Counted from the first letter of the stretch, positions 27,516 to 35,900 are shown. The stretch is DNA of 64,000 bases from Candidatus Aminicenantota bacterium (GCA_014360005.1 JACIYI010000001.1:1-64000); one strand, 5' to 3'. Notes: generated from the letters alone by a model not told the origin. Numbers and translations are program-made.

Positions 27516-27544
27516 TTTATAACTTAGAAAATGTGGTTTGTCAA
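27516..27544 (-). promoter_or_regulatory. Promoter of the PilZ gene, leaderless
   Basis: Consensus TTGACA (27544-27539), exact 17-nt spacer, TATAAA (27521-27516). The ATG at 27505 follows after 10 nt with no Shine-Dalgarno, so the mRNA should begin at or within about 4 nt of the start codon. Confidence 0.8.
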
Positions 27545-27562
27545 AAAGACAGATTTGGGGAT

Positions 27563-28621
27563 TCAATAGGTCAGAGCTTCAGCTTTAACTGGCTGCAGTT
27601 TGATGGTTACCTCGGTGCGGATTTCCTGCTTTTCCAGGCTGGTGAAGGTAAAGTTGATTTCCGGTTTTTTCACAAAGCTGGGCGGAAGCCGGGCCGGAGG
27701 TTTTTTCTTCCAGTCCTTGAGGACCCCGGCGATGGCCGAGACCGCATCCAGAATGGAAATCCCCCGAAAGTAGGGCTGGTCTTTTTCTGGCACCATATAG
27801 GGCTTGGTTCCAGGAGGGTTGGGCGGGGGTATGGTTACCTTGACCGGGATCTGTCTTTGCAGGTATTTGGTGGCCTTGAAAATCAGAGTATCTCCTATGA
27901 AAAAGGCCAGTTCGCCCTCCACGTTCTTGATGGGGGGTGAATCCTGTCGCTGCACCAGCAGCTCCTGGGTGGACAGGCTTTTTTTCTCAATCCGGAACTC
28001 CAGGACCAATCTTTTCTTAATGGTGATGCTCCTGGTTTTCAGGAAGACATCCAGGTTAAGAGAATAGGACTGGTCAAAATAAAAGGGAAGGGGGAGCTGG
28101 ATCAGGTGGGGCCCCCTGGTCCACAGGCCACCTTCCAGCGGATTGCCTTCCAGCTGGATCTTATAATAGGATTCGGCCGATAGGTCGAAGCCGATTCTCA
28201 GAACCTCGGGTATGGACCGGTCTTCGGCCGCAGCCGGCAGCAGGAAATTGATGTTGCTGATGAGTGGAAATTCCTCCCGCCAGCGGCTCCAGTATTCCAG
28301 GGCCTGGTTGAAAACGCTGAAGTCCAGGAAGGACAGCAGCGGCTGGCTCTCGCCGTATTCTTCGAAATAATCAATCAGAGCCTTCTTTTCTTCTTCCGGC
28401 AGGTTATTCTTGAAATACAGGAAGGGGAGAAGTCCCCGGGCTTCCTGGCGTTCGGCCTGTTCCAGCCCGGGCAGGGTTTTTTCCAGCAGATTCAGGGCCG
28501 GTTCATATTCCCGCTGCTTCAGCAGTTCATTGATTTCTGACTTCCAGTCGGCCCGGGCTGAAAGGAAAAGGAGCAGACAGCTCAGAACAAGCAGTAATGA
28601 CCGGCATCTTTTTTCAATCAT
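27563..28621 (-). CDS. Exported protein of unknown function
   Basis: A 352-residue protein that I do not recognise. It has a Sec signal peptide (M-I-E-K-R-C-R, hydrophobic stretch, cleavage near A-R-A-D at about 24). A helical, tetratricopeptide-like first third (E-x-N-x-L-L-K-x-R-E-Y-E-P-A-L-x-L-L) is followed by a beta-rich middle. A Pro-rich linker (P-P-P-N-P-P-G-T-K-P) sits near 270. It probably works outside the cytoplasm. Its ATG overlaps the stop of the TonB-like gene by 8 nt, so the two are co-translated and may act together at the cell envelope. Confidence 0.7.
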   Translation of the reverse strand: MIEKRCRSLLLVLSCLLLFLSARADWKSEINELLKQREYEPALNLLEKTLPGLEQAERQEARGLLPFLYFKNNLPEEEKKALIDYFEEYGESQPLLSFLDFSVFNQALEYWSRWREEFPLISNINFLLPAAAEDRSIPEVLRIGFDLSAESYYKIQLEGNPLEGGLWTRGPHLIQLPLPFYFDQSYSLNLDVFLKTRSITIKKRLVLEFRIEKKSLSTQELLVQRQDSPPIKNVEGELAFFIGDTLIFKATKYLQRQIPVKVTIPPPNPPGTKPYMVPEKDQPYFRGISILDAVSAIAGVLKDWKKKPPARLPPSFVKKPEINFTFTSLEKQEIRTEVTIKLQPVKAEALTY

Positions 28622-29588
28622 GGTAGGTGAACACCAGATAGAACTCCAGGCTTTTTCCGGGAAAATCTTCGGGCAATGGGGGAAACGGAGCGCCTAGCCG
28701 GACAGCGGTAACGGCTGCTTGATCCAGAATTTCGGAGGTGGTGGAGGAGGCCACTTCCAACGACAGCAGCTGGCCTTCCCGGTCAACCAGCAGAATCAGG
28801 GCCACGTTTTTGTTCTTGGGCAGGCTGGCCAGCTGGGGCAGAACCCACCTGGCCTGAATCAGGCTGACTACTTTTTCGGCCCAGGGTTTAATGCTGTAAC
28901 GGTAGCCGGCAGCCGGTTGCGGGGTAACCGCTCCCGGTATACCTGGTCTGGGGCGCCCACCCTGGCTGAAGCGCAGGCCGCGACCCGGCTGTTCGTAGGC
29001 CCGGGGAGAGGCATACTGATAGACATCACTCTTGAGAGCTGGCGGGGCCTCAGCCATTTCTCCCGGCTCAGGCTCCGGCCTGACTGGCAGTTTCAGGCTG
29101 AAATGGTACTTGCCAGAAACGGGCCTGATCCGCGACAGGTTGATTCTGACGCCAGAGGCCGTCTGGCTATCCCTCCGGCCGGCGGCCAGGTAAGCCTCAA
29201 GGTCAAAGGGAATGGTCGGCTGGCCACGCCCGGCAGTTTCGGCGCCGCTCGTTGCCCTGGCCCCGGCGGCTCGTCCGCCTGGAACTCCGCCGGCTTCACC
29301 CGGAGGACCAGCCGGCTGGGCCTCGGCCACCGGTGGTTCCTTGATGACCTCGGGCATCACCGGCGGCGGGCCAACCTCAGGGTAGGTGGCAATGATCACG
29401 TCAGTTTCTTTGGCGAAAGGCAGGATTTTAACAATAACCTTGGCCTGCCTCAGGTAGAGAACGAGCAGGATATGCAGCAGGAGAGCAATACTAAGGCTGA
29501 TTATCTTCAGCCTGACTTCGCTCCGGTCAACCCGGTGCCACCTGGCTCGAAAGTTTTCCAGGATTGGCTTGGGCCATATTTTTTTCAT
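28614..29588 (-). CDS. TonB-family energy-transducer-like protein
   Basis: A 324-residue protein with TonB architecture: a short cytoplasmic N-terminus, one membrane helix (about 29-47), a Pro/Glu/Gly/Ala-rich periplasmic linker (about 65-125) and a TonB-like C-terminal domain (about 235-324; the K-x-V-x-L-I-Q-A-R-W, L-I-L-L-V-D-R-E-G-Q-L and A-V-T-A-V-R pattern). TonB proteins couple the proton-motive force through ExbB/ExbD to outer-membrane transporters. Neither exbB, exbD nor a receptor is nearby. The ATG at 29588 is preferred to a TTG one codon earlier. A perfect TATAAT (29629-29624) lies upstream without a clear -35. It is coupled to the exported unknown downstream. Confidence 0.8.
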   Translation of the reverse strand: MKKIWPKPILENFRARWHRVDRSEVRLKIISLSIALLLHILLVLYLRQAKVIVKILPFAKETDVIIATYPEVGPPPVMPEVIKEPPVAEAQPAGPPGEAGGVPGGRAAGARATSGAETAGRGQPTIPFDLEAYLAAGRRDSQTASGVRINLSRIRPVSGKYHFSLKLPVRPEPEPGEMAEAPPALKSDVYQYASPRAYEQPGRGLRFSQGGRPRPGIPGAVTPQPAAGYRYSIKPWAEKVVSLIQARWVLPQLASLPKNKNVALILLVDREGQLLSLEVASSTTSEILDQAAVTAVRLGAPFPPLPEDFPGKSLEFYLVFTYHD

Positions 29589-29666
29589 CAAACAGTTTCT
29601 TCTTCCTTAAAATCAGAGTACTTATTATATAGAAAATCCGCTCGAAAGAGAAAGTTGCACGGGGAT

Positions 29667-31844
29667 TTATTTTACGAGATAAAGCCGCCCCAGGATAAAA
29701 AGCAGGCAGAAGGAGTTCAGGAGGAGAAGCAGGCTGAAAAGAAGCTCCAGTCCCAGGAGAGGGATGAGAACCGAGGTGGCCAGCAGGGCACCGAGAAAGG
29801 AGCCAAAAAGGTCAAGAGAATAACCAAGGCCGTAGCGGAGCCTATGCCGCAGGTAAATCACGTTGCTGACCACGAACAGGAAACCGCCCAGGAAACCCAT
29901 GGCCAACAGGAGCAGGTAGAAAACGTTCGCGGCCGAAGCGCCAGGCGCCAGCCTGGCCAGGACCAGCAGGACAACAAATCCGGTCTGGACCGCTACCAGG
30001 TGTTCTACCCCGAGTGTGTCCCTGAGCTTCCGCCCGAGACTCGAGCCCAGGAACAGCCCGGTCATGAATATGGTGAAAAGCAGCGATATCTTGCTGTAGA
30101 TCAGGCCCAGCTGGCTCTGGAAAGATAGAATCAGAGCTACCTCGGCCACGATGGTAGTAAATCCCATAACGGTCAGGGGAATGAGAAAAACCGCCTGGGT
30201 TGCCCGGCGGCGGACGATAAAAATCAAGAGCACAAAAAGAAACAGAGCCAGCGGCAGGTCGAACAACATGCTGCGTTTAAGTTGCTGCAAATGCACCAGC
30301 CAGCGGCTACTTCGGCCGGGGAAATGCTGGCTCCAGACTATAGTCTGGTAGAAATAGCTCACCGGAGCTCGGTCCGAATTCAAACCTGGGTTAGGAATTT
30401 CTTCCAGGCTGGCCTGCAGGTATTCTCTTTTCAGAGGGTGGAACCGACTTCTCAAAAATTCTGGCCGGAAAAAGACTGTTTGTAGCTGGTAAAGGTGATA
30501 TTTTTCCAGCAGGCTTTCCAGGTCCGTGTCCAGCCGACCGTTGGAAGCCAGCAGGACGTTATTGTCTCCGGGGATAATGTCCACCACAGGGAAGACCTTT
30601 TTCAGAGAGTTAAAAATCGAGGCCAGGAGCAGGCTTCTCTCGGGCGAAAGGTAATTCTCAGAAGAAGGCAGGAGAAAAGAAAAAACGCCATCGGTTGAAA
30701 GTTTTTCCCTGGCAGTGGCAAAAAATTCCACCGTGTAAAAGCGGTTGACCTGGGCTGTGGCCGGCTCGGGCAGGTTGCAGATGATAAGGTCATAGCGGCC
30801 CGGGTCCTGCCGCAGGAATTTCCGTCCATCCACCAGGTGTACTGTAACCCTCGGGTCATCCAGGCCCGTGTGTTTTCCGGCCAGGACTTTCCGGGCCAGC
30901 TCCACCAGAGTAGGGTCCAGTTCTACGTAGTCAATCTTGACCTGAGGATACTGCAGGGCCTGAGCCAGGGTTCCGTTGAGACCGCCCCCCAGCAGGAGCA
31001 GGCGGTCGGCCTGGGGTCGTTGCAGGAAGGCGAAATGGACGGCCTCTTCGGCCGCGGCCGGGTCCGGAAAGTTGAAAGCAATCGAGCTGTTGGAGAAAAA
31101 AGAAATCTGTTCCTCGGTTTTGATTACCTGAAGACGGGCATAAGGTGAATCCCTGACCTCAATCAATCGGAAAGGCCGCCAGTAAAGTCTCTCAGCCGGG
31201 CGGTCTCCGAACCAGAAGCCAGCAGCCAGGAGCAGGGCCAGGGCCAGTGTGAAAAATTTTTTCTGCCCTGAAGCCAGGGCTATTCCCAGCCCGGCCAGAA
31301 AGATGATCACAGCTGCTGTTTGCCAGCTTGAAAGATAAGGGATGAGGACCAGGTAAACCAGCAGGCCGCCGACGGCCGCCCCCAGGGATTCAAATTGATA
31401 GACGGCTACCAGATTCCCGTTCTGCCAGAGAACATTGTAGACAAACAGGACTCCAAGCGGCAGGCTGAGGGCAAAGGCGATGAACCAGGCCGTCAGAAAG
31501 AGCGGTCCGGGTCCGGTCAGTTCTCCGGGCAGGACGGCAAAGAAAAACCGGGAAAACCGTAGCAACAGCAGCAAAACGGCAGAAATGATTATCAGGCCCC
31601 GATAAAAACGGGTCGGGGAAATCCAGCCGATAAATTTTTTTTCAGCCAGCAGGCTGCCCAGGCTACCCCCCAGCAGCCAGAAAGCCAGGACCAGGCCGTA
31701 GACCAGCTCGTTGCCCTGGAAGCGGACCTCAAATTCCCTGAGGATCAGAACCTGGAAGGAAGTGGCCAGGAAGCCCAGGAGACAGGGCCAGAAGACCCGA
31801 TTCAGCTCCAGACCCCGGCGATGACCTGACCACAGTAGCGACAT
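29667..31844 (-). CDS. Membrane protein with spermidine-synthase-like domain, altered active site
   Basis: A 725-residue protein. The first 200 residues hold about seven membrane helices, residues about 215-480 form a spermidine-synthase/methyltransferase-like Rossmann domain, and a second block of about seven helices follows (530-720). The domain keeps S-P-Y-A near 233, Y-V-E-L-D-P near 306-311 and V-D-G-R near 338. However, the G-G-G-D-G signature reads G-G-G-L-N-G (286-291), and the S-D-C-T-D-P catalytic loop reads C-N-L-P-E-P (356-361), so both key Asp residues are lost. Aminopropyl transfer is therefore doubtful, and a different transferase or nucleoside-binding role is possible. The ATG overlaps the radical SAM gene by 43 nt, so it is part of that operon. 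Confidence 0.78.
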   Translation of the reverse strand: MSLLWSGHRRGLELNRVFWPCLLGFLATSFQVLILREFEVRFQGNELVYGLVLAFWLLGGSLGSLLAEKKFIGWISPTRFYRGLIIISAVLLLLLRFSRFFFAVLPGELTGPGPLFLTAWFIAFALSLPLGVLFVYNVLWQNGNLVAVYQFESLGAAVGGLLVYLVLIPYLSSWQTAAVIIFLAGLGIALASGQKKFFTLALALLLAAGFWFGDRPAERLYWRPFRLIEVRDSPYARLQVIKTEEQISFFSNSSIAFNFPDPAAAEEAVHFAFLQRPQADRLLLLGGGLNGTLAQALQYPQVKIDYVELDPTLVELARKVLAGKHTGLDDPRVTVHLVDGRKFLRQDPGRYDLIICNLPEPATAQVNRFYTVEFFATAREKLSTDGVFSFLLPSSENYLSPERSLLLASIFNSLKKVFPVVDIIPGDNNVLLASNGRLDTDLESLLEKYHLYQLQTVFFRPEFLRSRFHPLKREYLQASLEEIPNPGLNSDRAPVSYFYQTIVWSQHFPGRSSRWLVHLQQLKRSMLFDLPLALFLFVLLIFIVRRRATQAVFLIPLTVMGFTTIVAEVALILSFQSQLGLIYSKISLLFTIFMTGLFLGSSLGRKLRDTLGVEHLVAVQTGFVVLLVLARLAPGASAANVFYLLLLAMGFLGGFLFVVSNVIYLRHRLRYGLGYSLDLFGSFLGALLATSVLIPLLGLELLFSLLLLLNSFCLLFILGRLYLVK

Positions 31845-32929
31845 TTGTTCCCACTCAGTTCTTTTTTCCTGATAATATAACCATATCTTTCGATAATCAA
31901 CTTACCGCATTTCGGGCAGAAGGTGTTCTCGCCCGGATGGCCTGGGACGTTGCCCACGTAAACATAGTGGAGTCCTTCAGCCAGGGCCACTTCCCTCAGA
32001 CGATCCAGGGTCGAAACCGGGGTCGGGGGCAGATTCTTGATCAGGTACATCGGGTGAAAGCGGGAAAAATGAAGGGGAAAGTCGGGGCCGATCTCGTTTT
32101 TCAGCCAGCGGCACATCTCTCTTATTTCTTCCGGCCGGTCATTCAGGGTGGGAATAACCAGGTAAACTATTTCCAGCCAGCAGCCGGAACGGGCAATCTG
32201 CTTGATGGTGTCCAGGACTGGTCGCAGCTGTCCTCGCACATACTCGCTGTAAAAATTTTGGTTGAAAGCTTTAAGGTCAACCTTGATGGCCTCCACTACC
32301 CGCAGCAGCTCGGCCAGGGGGTCAGGATTGATATAACCCGCGGTGACGACCACGTTCTTTATGCCCTTCTTTCTGGCCAGCAGGCTGCTGTCGTACATGT
32401 ATTCAAAGAAGATCACCGGCTCGGTGTAAGTGTAGGCAATAACCGGACAACGGTAGCGCTCGCAGGAGGCCACCAGGTCTTCAGGCGGGAGGTAAATATT
32501 CTTAACCTGTTCCGGCCTCATCTGGGAGATTTCCCAGTTCTGGCAGAATTTGCAGCTGAGGTTGCAGCCGGCGGTGGCCAGGGAAAAGGCTTCCGACCCA
32601 GGCAGGAAATGGAAGAAGGGTTTTTTCTCGATGGGGTCGACGTTCAGGCTGGCCACCTGGCCGTAAACCAGGGTATAATACTTGCCGTCCTGATTTTCCC
32701 TGACTCCGCAGAAGCCCCGTTCCTTGTCTCCCAGCTGGCAGAAACGGGGACAGAGGTCGCATCTTATCTCCCGGTCGGGCAGCTTCTGGTAATACCTGGC
32801 TTCCACCCGTGATAACCTGGCGGACGGGGAACCGCTCCCGGGAAAAAAAGGGGTGGCTCGGGACATCCCGGGCAGACCTAAAAGACTGCTACCGGTAAGA
32901 GTAAATCTTAAAAAATCTCTGCGGTCCAT
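31802..32929 (-). CDS. AmrS-like radical SAM enzyme with Tat-type N-terminus
   Basis: A 375-residue radical SAM protein of the AmmeMemoRadiSam-system type. The [4Fe-4S]/SAM motif C-x3-C-x2-C is Cys122-Cys126-Cys129. An N-terminal Cys group (57, 60, 64, 74) and a C-terminal zinc-ribbon pair (Cys338/341, Cys363/366) ending G-V-W-S are typical of the family. The first 12 residues read like a twin-arginine signal (R-R-D-F-L-R), followed by a modest hydrophobic stretch. Neither MEMO nor AMMECR1 genes are in the window. The product and substrate of AmrS are not established. It is 17 nt downstream of the DUF362 gene and overlaps the spermidine-synthase-like gene. Confidence 0.85.
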   Translation of the reverse strand: MDRRDFLRFTLTGSSLLGLPGMSRATPFFPGSGSPSARLSRVEARYYQKLPDREIRCDLCPRFCQLGDKERGFCGVRENQDGKYYTLVYGQVASLNVDPIEKKPFFHFLPGSEAFSLATAGCNLSCKFCQNWEISQMRPEQVKNIYLPPEDLVASCERYRCPVIAYTYTEPVIFFEYMYDSSLLARKKGIKNVVVTAGYINPDPLAELLRVVEAIKVDLKAFNQNFYSEYVRGQLRPVLDTIKQIARSGCWLEIVYLVIPTLNDRPEEIREMCRWLKNEIGPDFPLHFSRFHPMYLIKNLPPTPVSTLDRLREVALAEGLHYVYVGNVPGHPGENTFCPKCGKLIIERYGYIIRKKELSGNKCRYCGQVIAGVWS

Positions 32930-32946
32930 GGGGCCTTCTTTTTATA

Positions 32947-33843
32947 TTATACTTCTTCTTCAATAATCTCGATATTTTCCAGCCGGGCCTGGCCCAGGTT
33001 GAGTTTCTCAGCGGTCAGGAGGTAAGACGGCTGGCGCTTTTCCTCTTCAAGTGAGGGCAGCCCTTTCCTGGCCCGCAGCTGTTCGATAAGCTGCCAGCCA
33101 ACGACATCGGCCGCCACCGGGTCGCCGCTGAAAACAAGCTGGCGGGCTCCGGCCAGCCACTGGGGATGGTAGGAAGGGCCGCGATGGTACTGCACCCGGA
33201 GGGCGTCAATAATGGTCAGCCGGTGCTTCTTCCTTATATGGTCGGTTTCAAACAGCTCGGCGATATAGGGGTCACAGTTGGAATCATGGTACTTATTGGG
33301 GTTGTGAATGGCCCCGAAATAATTCTTGAGACCGGCCGTGACTCCAGCCAGACCGTGGTCCTTGAGCAGGGCCAGGCTGATGCTGGCCTGGATGAACTCA
33401 GCCTGAATGCGGGAAAAAAGGCTGCCGATATTTCGGTGGGCAGTCGGCTCTGGCTGGTAACCCGCCCGGCGGTGGTCGGTTCCGAAAATCTTCAGGCTGC
33501 CTCCGGTGGTGGAAAGCTTATAACCGGCTTCTTTCAGTTCCTCGCTGCTTCGGTCCCAGATGATAATGTTCTCTTCACGGCTAATGGTCTGGCCTAACCA
33601 CAGCCCGAGGGTCAGGGCCGTTTCCGGGCTGGTGCTCAGCGCTCGTCGGCCAATAGTGTTGATTTTGATGCCGATGGTCTCCCCGGGTCGGAACCAGCGG
33701 GCCAGGGCGGCTGCGGCCTCAGTTTCCCCGCTCAGGGTCTGGAAGCCCTTTTTAAGCATGGCCAGAACCAGGCCGGGGGCGGGCCGGGTGAGGTCGGGAA
33801 TATTCCGACTGCAGGTTACGATGACCACTTTTGACTTGCTCAT
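32947..33843 (-). CDS. DUF362 domain protein
   Basis: A 298-residue cytoplasmic protein of the DUF362 family. Family blocks visible include the early G-I-K-I-N segment near residue 58, S-L-A-L-L-K-D-H-G-L-A-G-V-T-A-G-L-K-N-Y-F-G near 157-177, and G-D-P-V-A-A-D-V-V-G-W near 239-249. Many DUF362 proteins carry a ferredoxin-like Cys cluster. This one lacks it, with only two Cys seen. The biochemical role is unknown. It is first in a three-gene minus-strand unit with the radical SAM and spermidine-synthase-like genes. No Shine-Dalgarno precedes the ATG, and a TATAAC box lies 11 nt upstream, so the mRNA may be leaderless. Confidence 0.85.
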   Translation of the reverse strand: MSKSKVVIVTCSRNIPDLTRPAPGLVLAMLKKGFQTLSGETEAAAALARWFRPGETIGIKINTIGRRALSTSPETALTLGLWLGQTISREENIIIWDRSSEELKEAGYKLSTTGGSLKIFGTDHRRAGYQPEPTAHRNIGSLFSRIQAEFIQASISLALLKDHGLAGVTAGLKNYFGAIHNPNKYHDSNCDPYIAELFETDHIRKKHRLTIIDALRVQYHRGPSYHPQWLAGARQLVFSGDPVAADVVGWQLIEQLRARKGLPSLEEEKRQPSYLLTAEKLNLGQARLENIEIIEEEV

Positions 33844-33854
33844 CTCTGGTCAAA

Positions 33855-33886
33855 GTTATAATGACCTTTAAGCTCAGGGTTGTCAA
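33855..33886 (-). promoter_or_regulatory. Possible promoter of the DUF362 / radical SAM unit
   Basis: TTGACA (33886-33881) and TATAAC (33860-33855) are separated by 20 nt, longer than ideal. The ATG at 33843 follows after 11 nt without a Shine-Dalgarno. Confidence 0.4.
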
Positions 33887-33903
33887 TAGAAGGCGGTGGC
33901 TGG

Positions 33904-33932
33904 TTGCAATTGCCGCTCAAACTGGATATATT
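33904..33932 (+). promoter_or_regulatory. Promoter of the DUF6599-like gene
   Basis: TTGCAA (33904-33909), exact 17-nt spacer, TATATT (33927-33932). The predicted transcript starts near 33939, just before the GGAGGA ribosome site. This supports the start at 33953 and excludes an in-frame start at 33896. Confidence 0.6.
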
Positions 33933-33952
33933 GGATTCAGGCGGAGGAAAAA

Positions 33953-34867
33953 ATGAAAGGCATAAGAATTCTTTTGGCCATGTTATTGATAAATCTGGCT
34001 CTGGGCTGGCTGCTGATCGCGGCAGCCGGGGCTCCCGGGTCGGATTCAGAACTGAAGTCATTGCTGCCCCGGATGGAAGGCTGGCAGTTTCAGGAAGAGC
34101 CCCAGTTTTTTTCACCAGGAACCCTGTTTGAATATATCAACGGGGCTTCCGAGGCTTATCTCAGCTATGATTTCCGAGAACTGGTAGTAGCCCAGTACCA
34201 GAAAAACGGTACCGAAACCGTCCTCGTCCTGGAAATCTATGACATGGGTTCGCCCCTCAACGCCTTTGGCATTTTCAGTTCCGAGCGTTACCCGGACAAC
34301 CCTGATATCAATCTCGGCAATGCCGGCTACCTGGAGGAAGAGGTTCTGAATTTCATCTCCGGGCGCTTCTACGTCAAATTGTTATGTTATAACGGCGGGG
34401 AGGAGACGGCTGACTACCTGAAGCAATTGGCCCGGGAAGTAGAAGCCAGGATAAAGGATAGAGCCGGGTTGCCCGAGCTGTTCCGCCTTTTTCCGTCGGA
34501 AGGGCGGGTTAAGAATTCAGAAAAATACATCAAGAAGAATTTCATGGGCTTTGATTTCCTCAGCCATGGCTATATCGTTCTCTACCGGCAGGATCAGGTT
34601 GAATACGAGGGGCTGGTAATTGACTGCGGTTCAGCGGCGGAAGCTGAAGCCCGCCTGCGTAAACTGGTTGAGTTTTATGCCGGGGAGAAGAATCCTTTCC
34701 TGAAGGAGGGTTCCCGTTACCACCAGAAAAATGCCTATGGCCAGCATGTTATCCTGGGACGGGCTGGTGGCTATCTCTACGGTTTCAGCCGGGTGCCAGA
34801 AAACTTGCTGCCCCTGGCCCTGAAGCAATTCGACCGGCTGGGCCAGGCTCTGGCCGGCCGGAAGTAG
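33953..34867 (+). CDS. DUF6599-like exported protein
   Basis: A 304-residue protein with a signal peptide (MKGIRILL, hydrophobic to about residue 24, A-A-A-G-A). The family-type core reads F-E-Y-I-N-G-A-S-E-A-Y-L near residues 62-73, then L-E-I-Y-D-M-G-S-P-x-N-A-F-G-I-F near 105-120. This matches the uncharacterised DUF6599 family. No enzymatic residues can be assigned. GGAGGA precedes the ATG. It is divergent from the DUF362/radical SAM unit across a 109-nt shared promoter region and is followed after 13 nt by an AI-2E family transporter gene, so it may belong functionally with either. Confidence 0.7.
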   Translation: MKGIRILLAMLLINLALGWLLIAAAGAPGSDSELKSLLPRMEGWQFQEEPQFFSPGTLFEYINGASEAYLSYDFRELVVAQYQKNGTETVLVLEIYDMGSPLNAFGIFSSERYPDNPDINLGNAGYLEEEVLNFISGRFYVKLLCYNGGEETADYLKQLAREVEARIKDRAGLPELFRLFPSEGRVKNSEKYIKKNFMGFDFLSHGYIVLYRQDQVEYEGLVIDCGSAAEAEARLRKLVEFYAGEKNPFLKEGSRYHQKNAYGQHVILGRAGGYLYGFSRVPENLLPLALKQFDRLGQALAGRK

Positions 34868-34880
34868 GGGGCAGGCGGCC

Positions 34881-35900
34881 ATGTCTGAATCCAGGGTGAC
34901 CCGGGTCTCTCTGGTAATCATCGTTCTGTTCATAACCGGTATCATCCTGAAAATTTCCAGGCCCGTTTTGCTTCCCTTCCTGGTGGCTTTGTTCATTTCG
35001 TATGCTGTTTCACCGCTGCTGGATTGGCTGGTAAAACTCAAATTGCCCAAGACAGTGGCCATTATCCTCATCCTGATTCTGACCTTTTCTGTTCTTTACC
35101 TGTTCGGCCTGCTGCTTTACTCCAGCGGCAAATATTTTGCTTCTGAATTTCCAAAGTATAATCGGCAGATTGATTCATTCACGTCCGAATTGCTGTCCTG
35201 GCTGGAACATCTGCCCGTCAGGGTCAGTATGCCAACCATAATTTCCCAGCTCAACGTGGAGAAAATCACTGGCTGGTTGCTGGGTACCCTGGGTTCCTTC
35301 CTGTCCTTTATAACCAACCTGCTGCTGGTCTTTGTGTTTGTGGTGTTCATCCTGGCTGGCCGGGACAAACTCCCGACCAAGCTGGCTCTGGCCCTGGCCG
35401 CAGACCGGGCCCTTTACCTCAACCGGATGGTGATCGGGATCAACCGCCAGATTCAGAAATACCTGGCGGTTAAGACGGTGACCAGCCTGCTGACCGGGGC
35501 CCTGACCTTCCTGGTGCTGGTGATTTTTGGAGTGGATTTCGCCCTGTTGATCGGCTTCCTGACCTTTGTCCTGAACTATATCCCTTCCATCGGTTCGATT
35601 TTTGCCACTTTGCTGGCCGGGCTGATGGCTTTCTTTCAGTTTGGTAATTCTCTGACCCCGGTCTGGGTTTTGATATTGCTCGGCCTCATCCAGACGGTTA
35701 TCGGGAATTTCATCGACCCCAAACTCATGGGCCGGAGCCTGGACCTGAGCCCGCTGCTGGTCATTTTTTCTCTTATCTTCTGGGGCTGGCTGTGGGGTTT
35801 AGCCGGGATGTTCCTGGCGGTCCCGCTTCTGGCTGTTTTCAAAATAATATTTGAGAACATCCCCTCCCTGAAATTCCTAGCTGTCTTGATGAGCAAATAG
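34881..35900 (+). CDS. AI-2E family transporter (PerM-like)
   Basis: A 339-residue polytopic membrane protein of the AI-2E/PerM family. Two to three N-terminal helices (about 10-75) precede a soluble segment (about 80-130). Further helices follow, with the conserved L-N-Y-I-P-S-I-G-S motif near residue 230 and the L-M-G-R-S-L-D-L-S-P-L-L-V-I-F-S-L-I-F-W-G block near 280-300. Family members have been implicated in export of AI-2 or in Na+/H+ antiport, so the substrate here is open. It is co-transcribed with the DUF6599-like gene upstream. A hairpin with a T-run follows. Confidence 0.9.
   Translation: MSESRVTRVSLVIIVLFITGIILKISRPVLLPFLVALFISYAVSPLLDWLVKLKLPKTVAIILILILTFSVLYLFGLLLYSSGKYFASEFPKYNRQIDSFTSELLSWLEHLPVRVSMPTIISQLNVEKITGWLLGTLGSFLSFITNLLLVFVFVVFILAGRDKLPTKLALALAADRALYLNRMVIGINRQIQKYLAVKTVTSLLTGALTFLVLVIFGVDFALLIGFLTFVLNYIPSIGSIFATLLAGLMAFFQFGNSLTPVWVLILLGLIQTVIGNFIDPKLMGRSLDLSPLLVIFSLIFWGWLWGLAGMFLAVPLLAVFKIIFENIPSLKFLAVLMSK

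Noticed and set aside
28719..30128. A 469-codon plus-strand open frame
   Set aside because: It lies opposite the TonB-like and spermidine-synthase-like genes, its product is Gln/Gly-rich with no domain, and it has no ribosome site. It is an antisense shadow favoured by GC bias.
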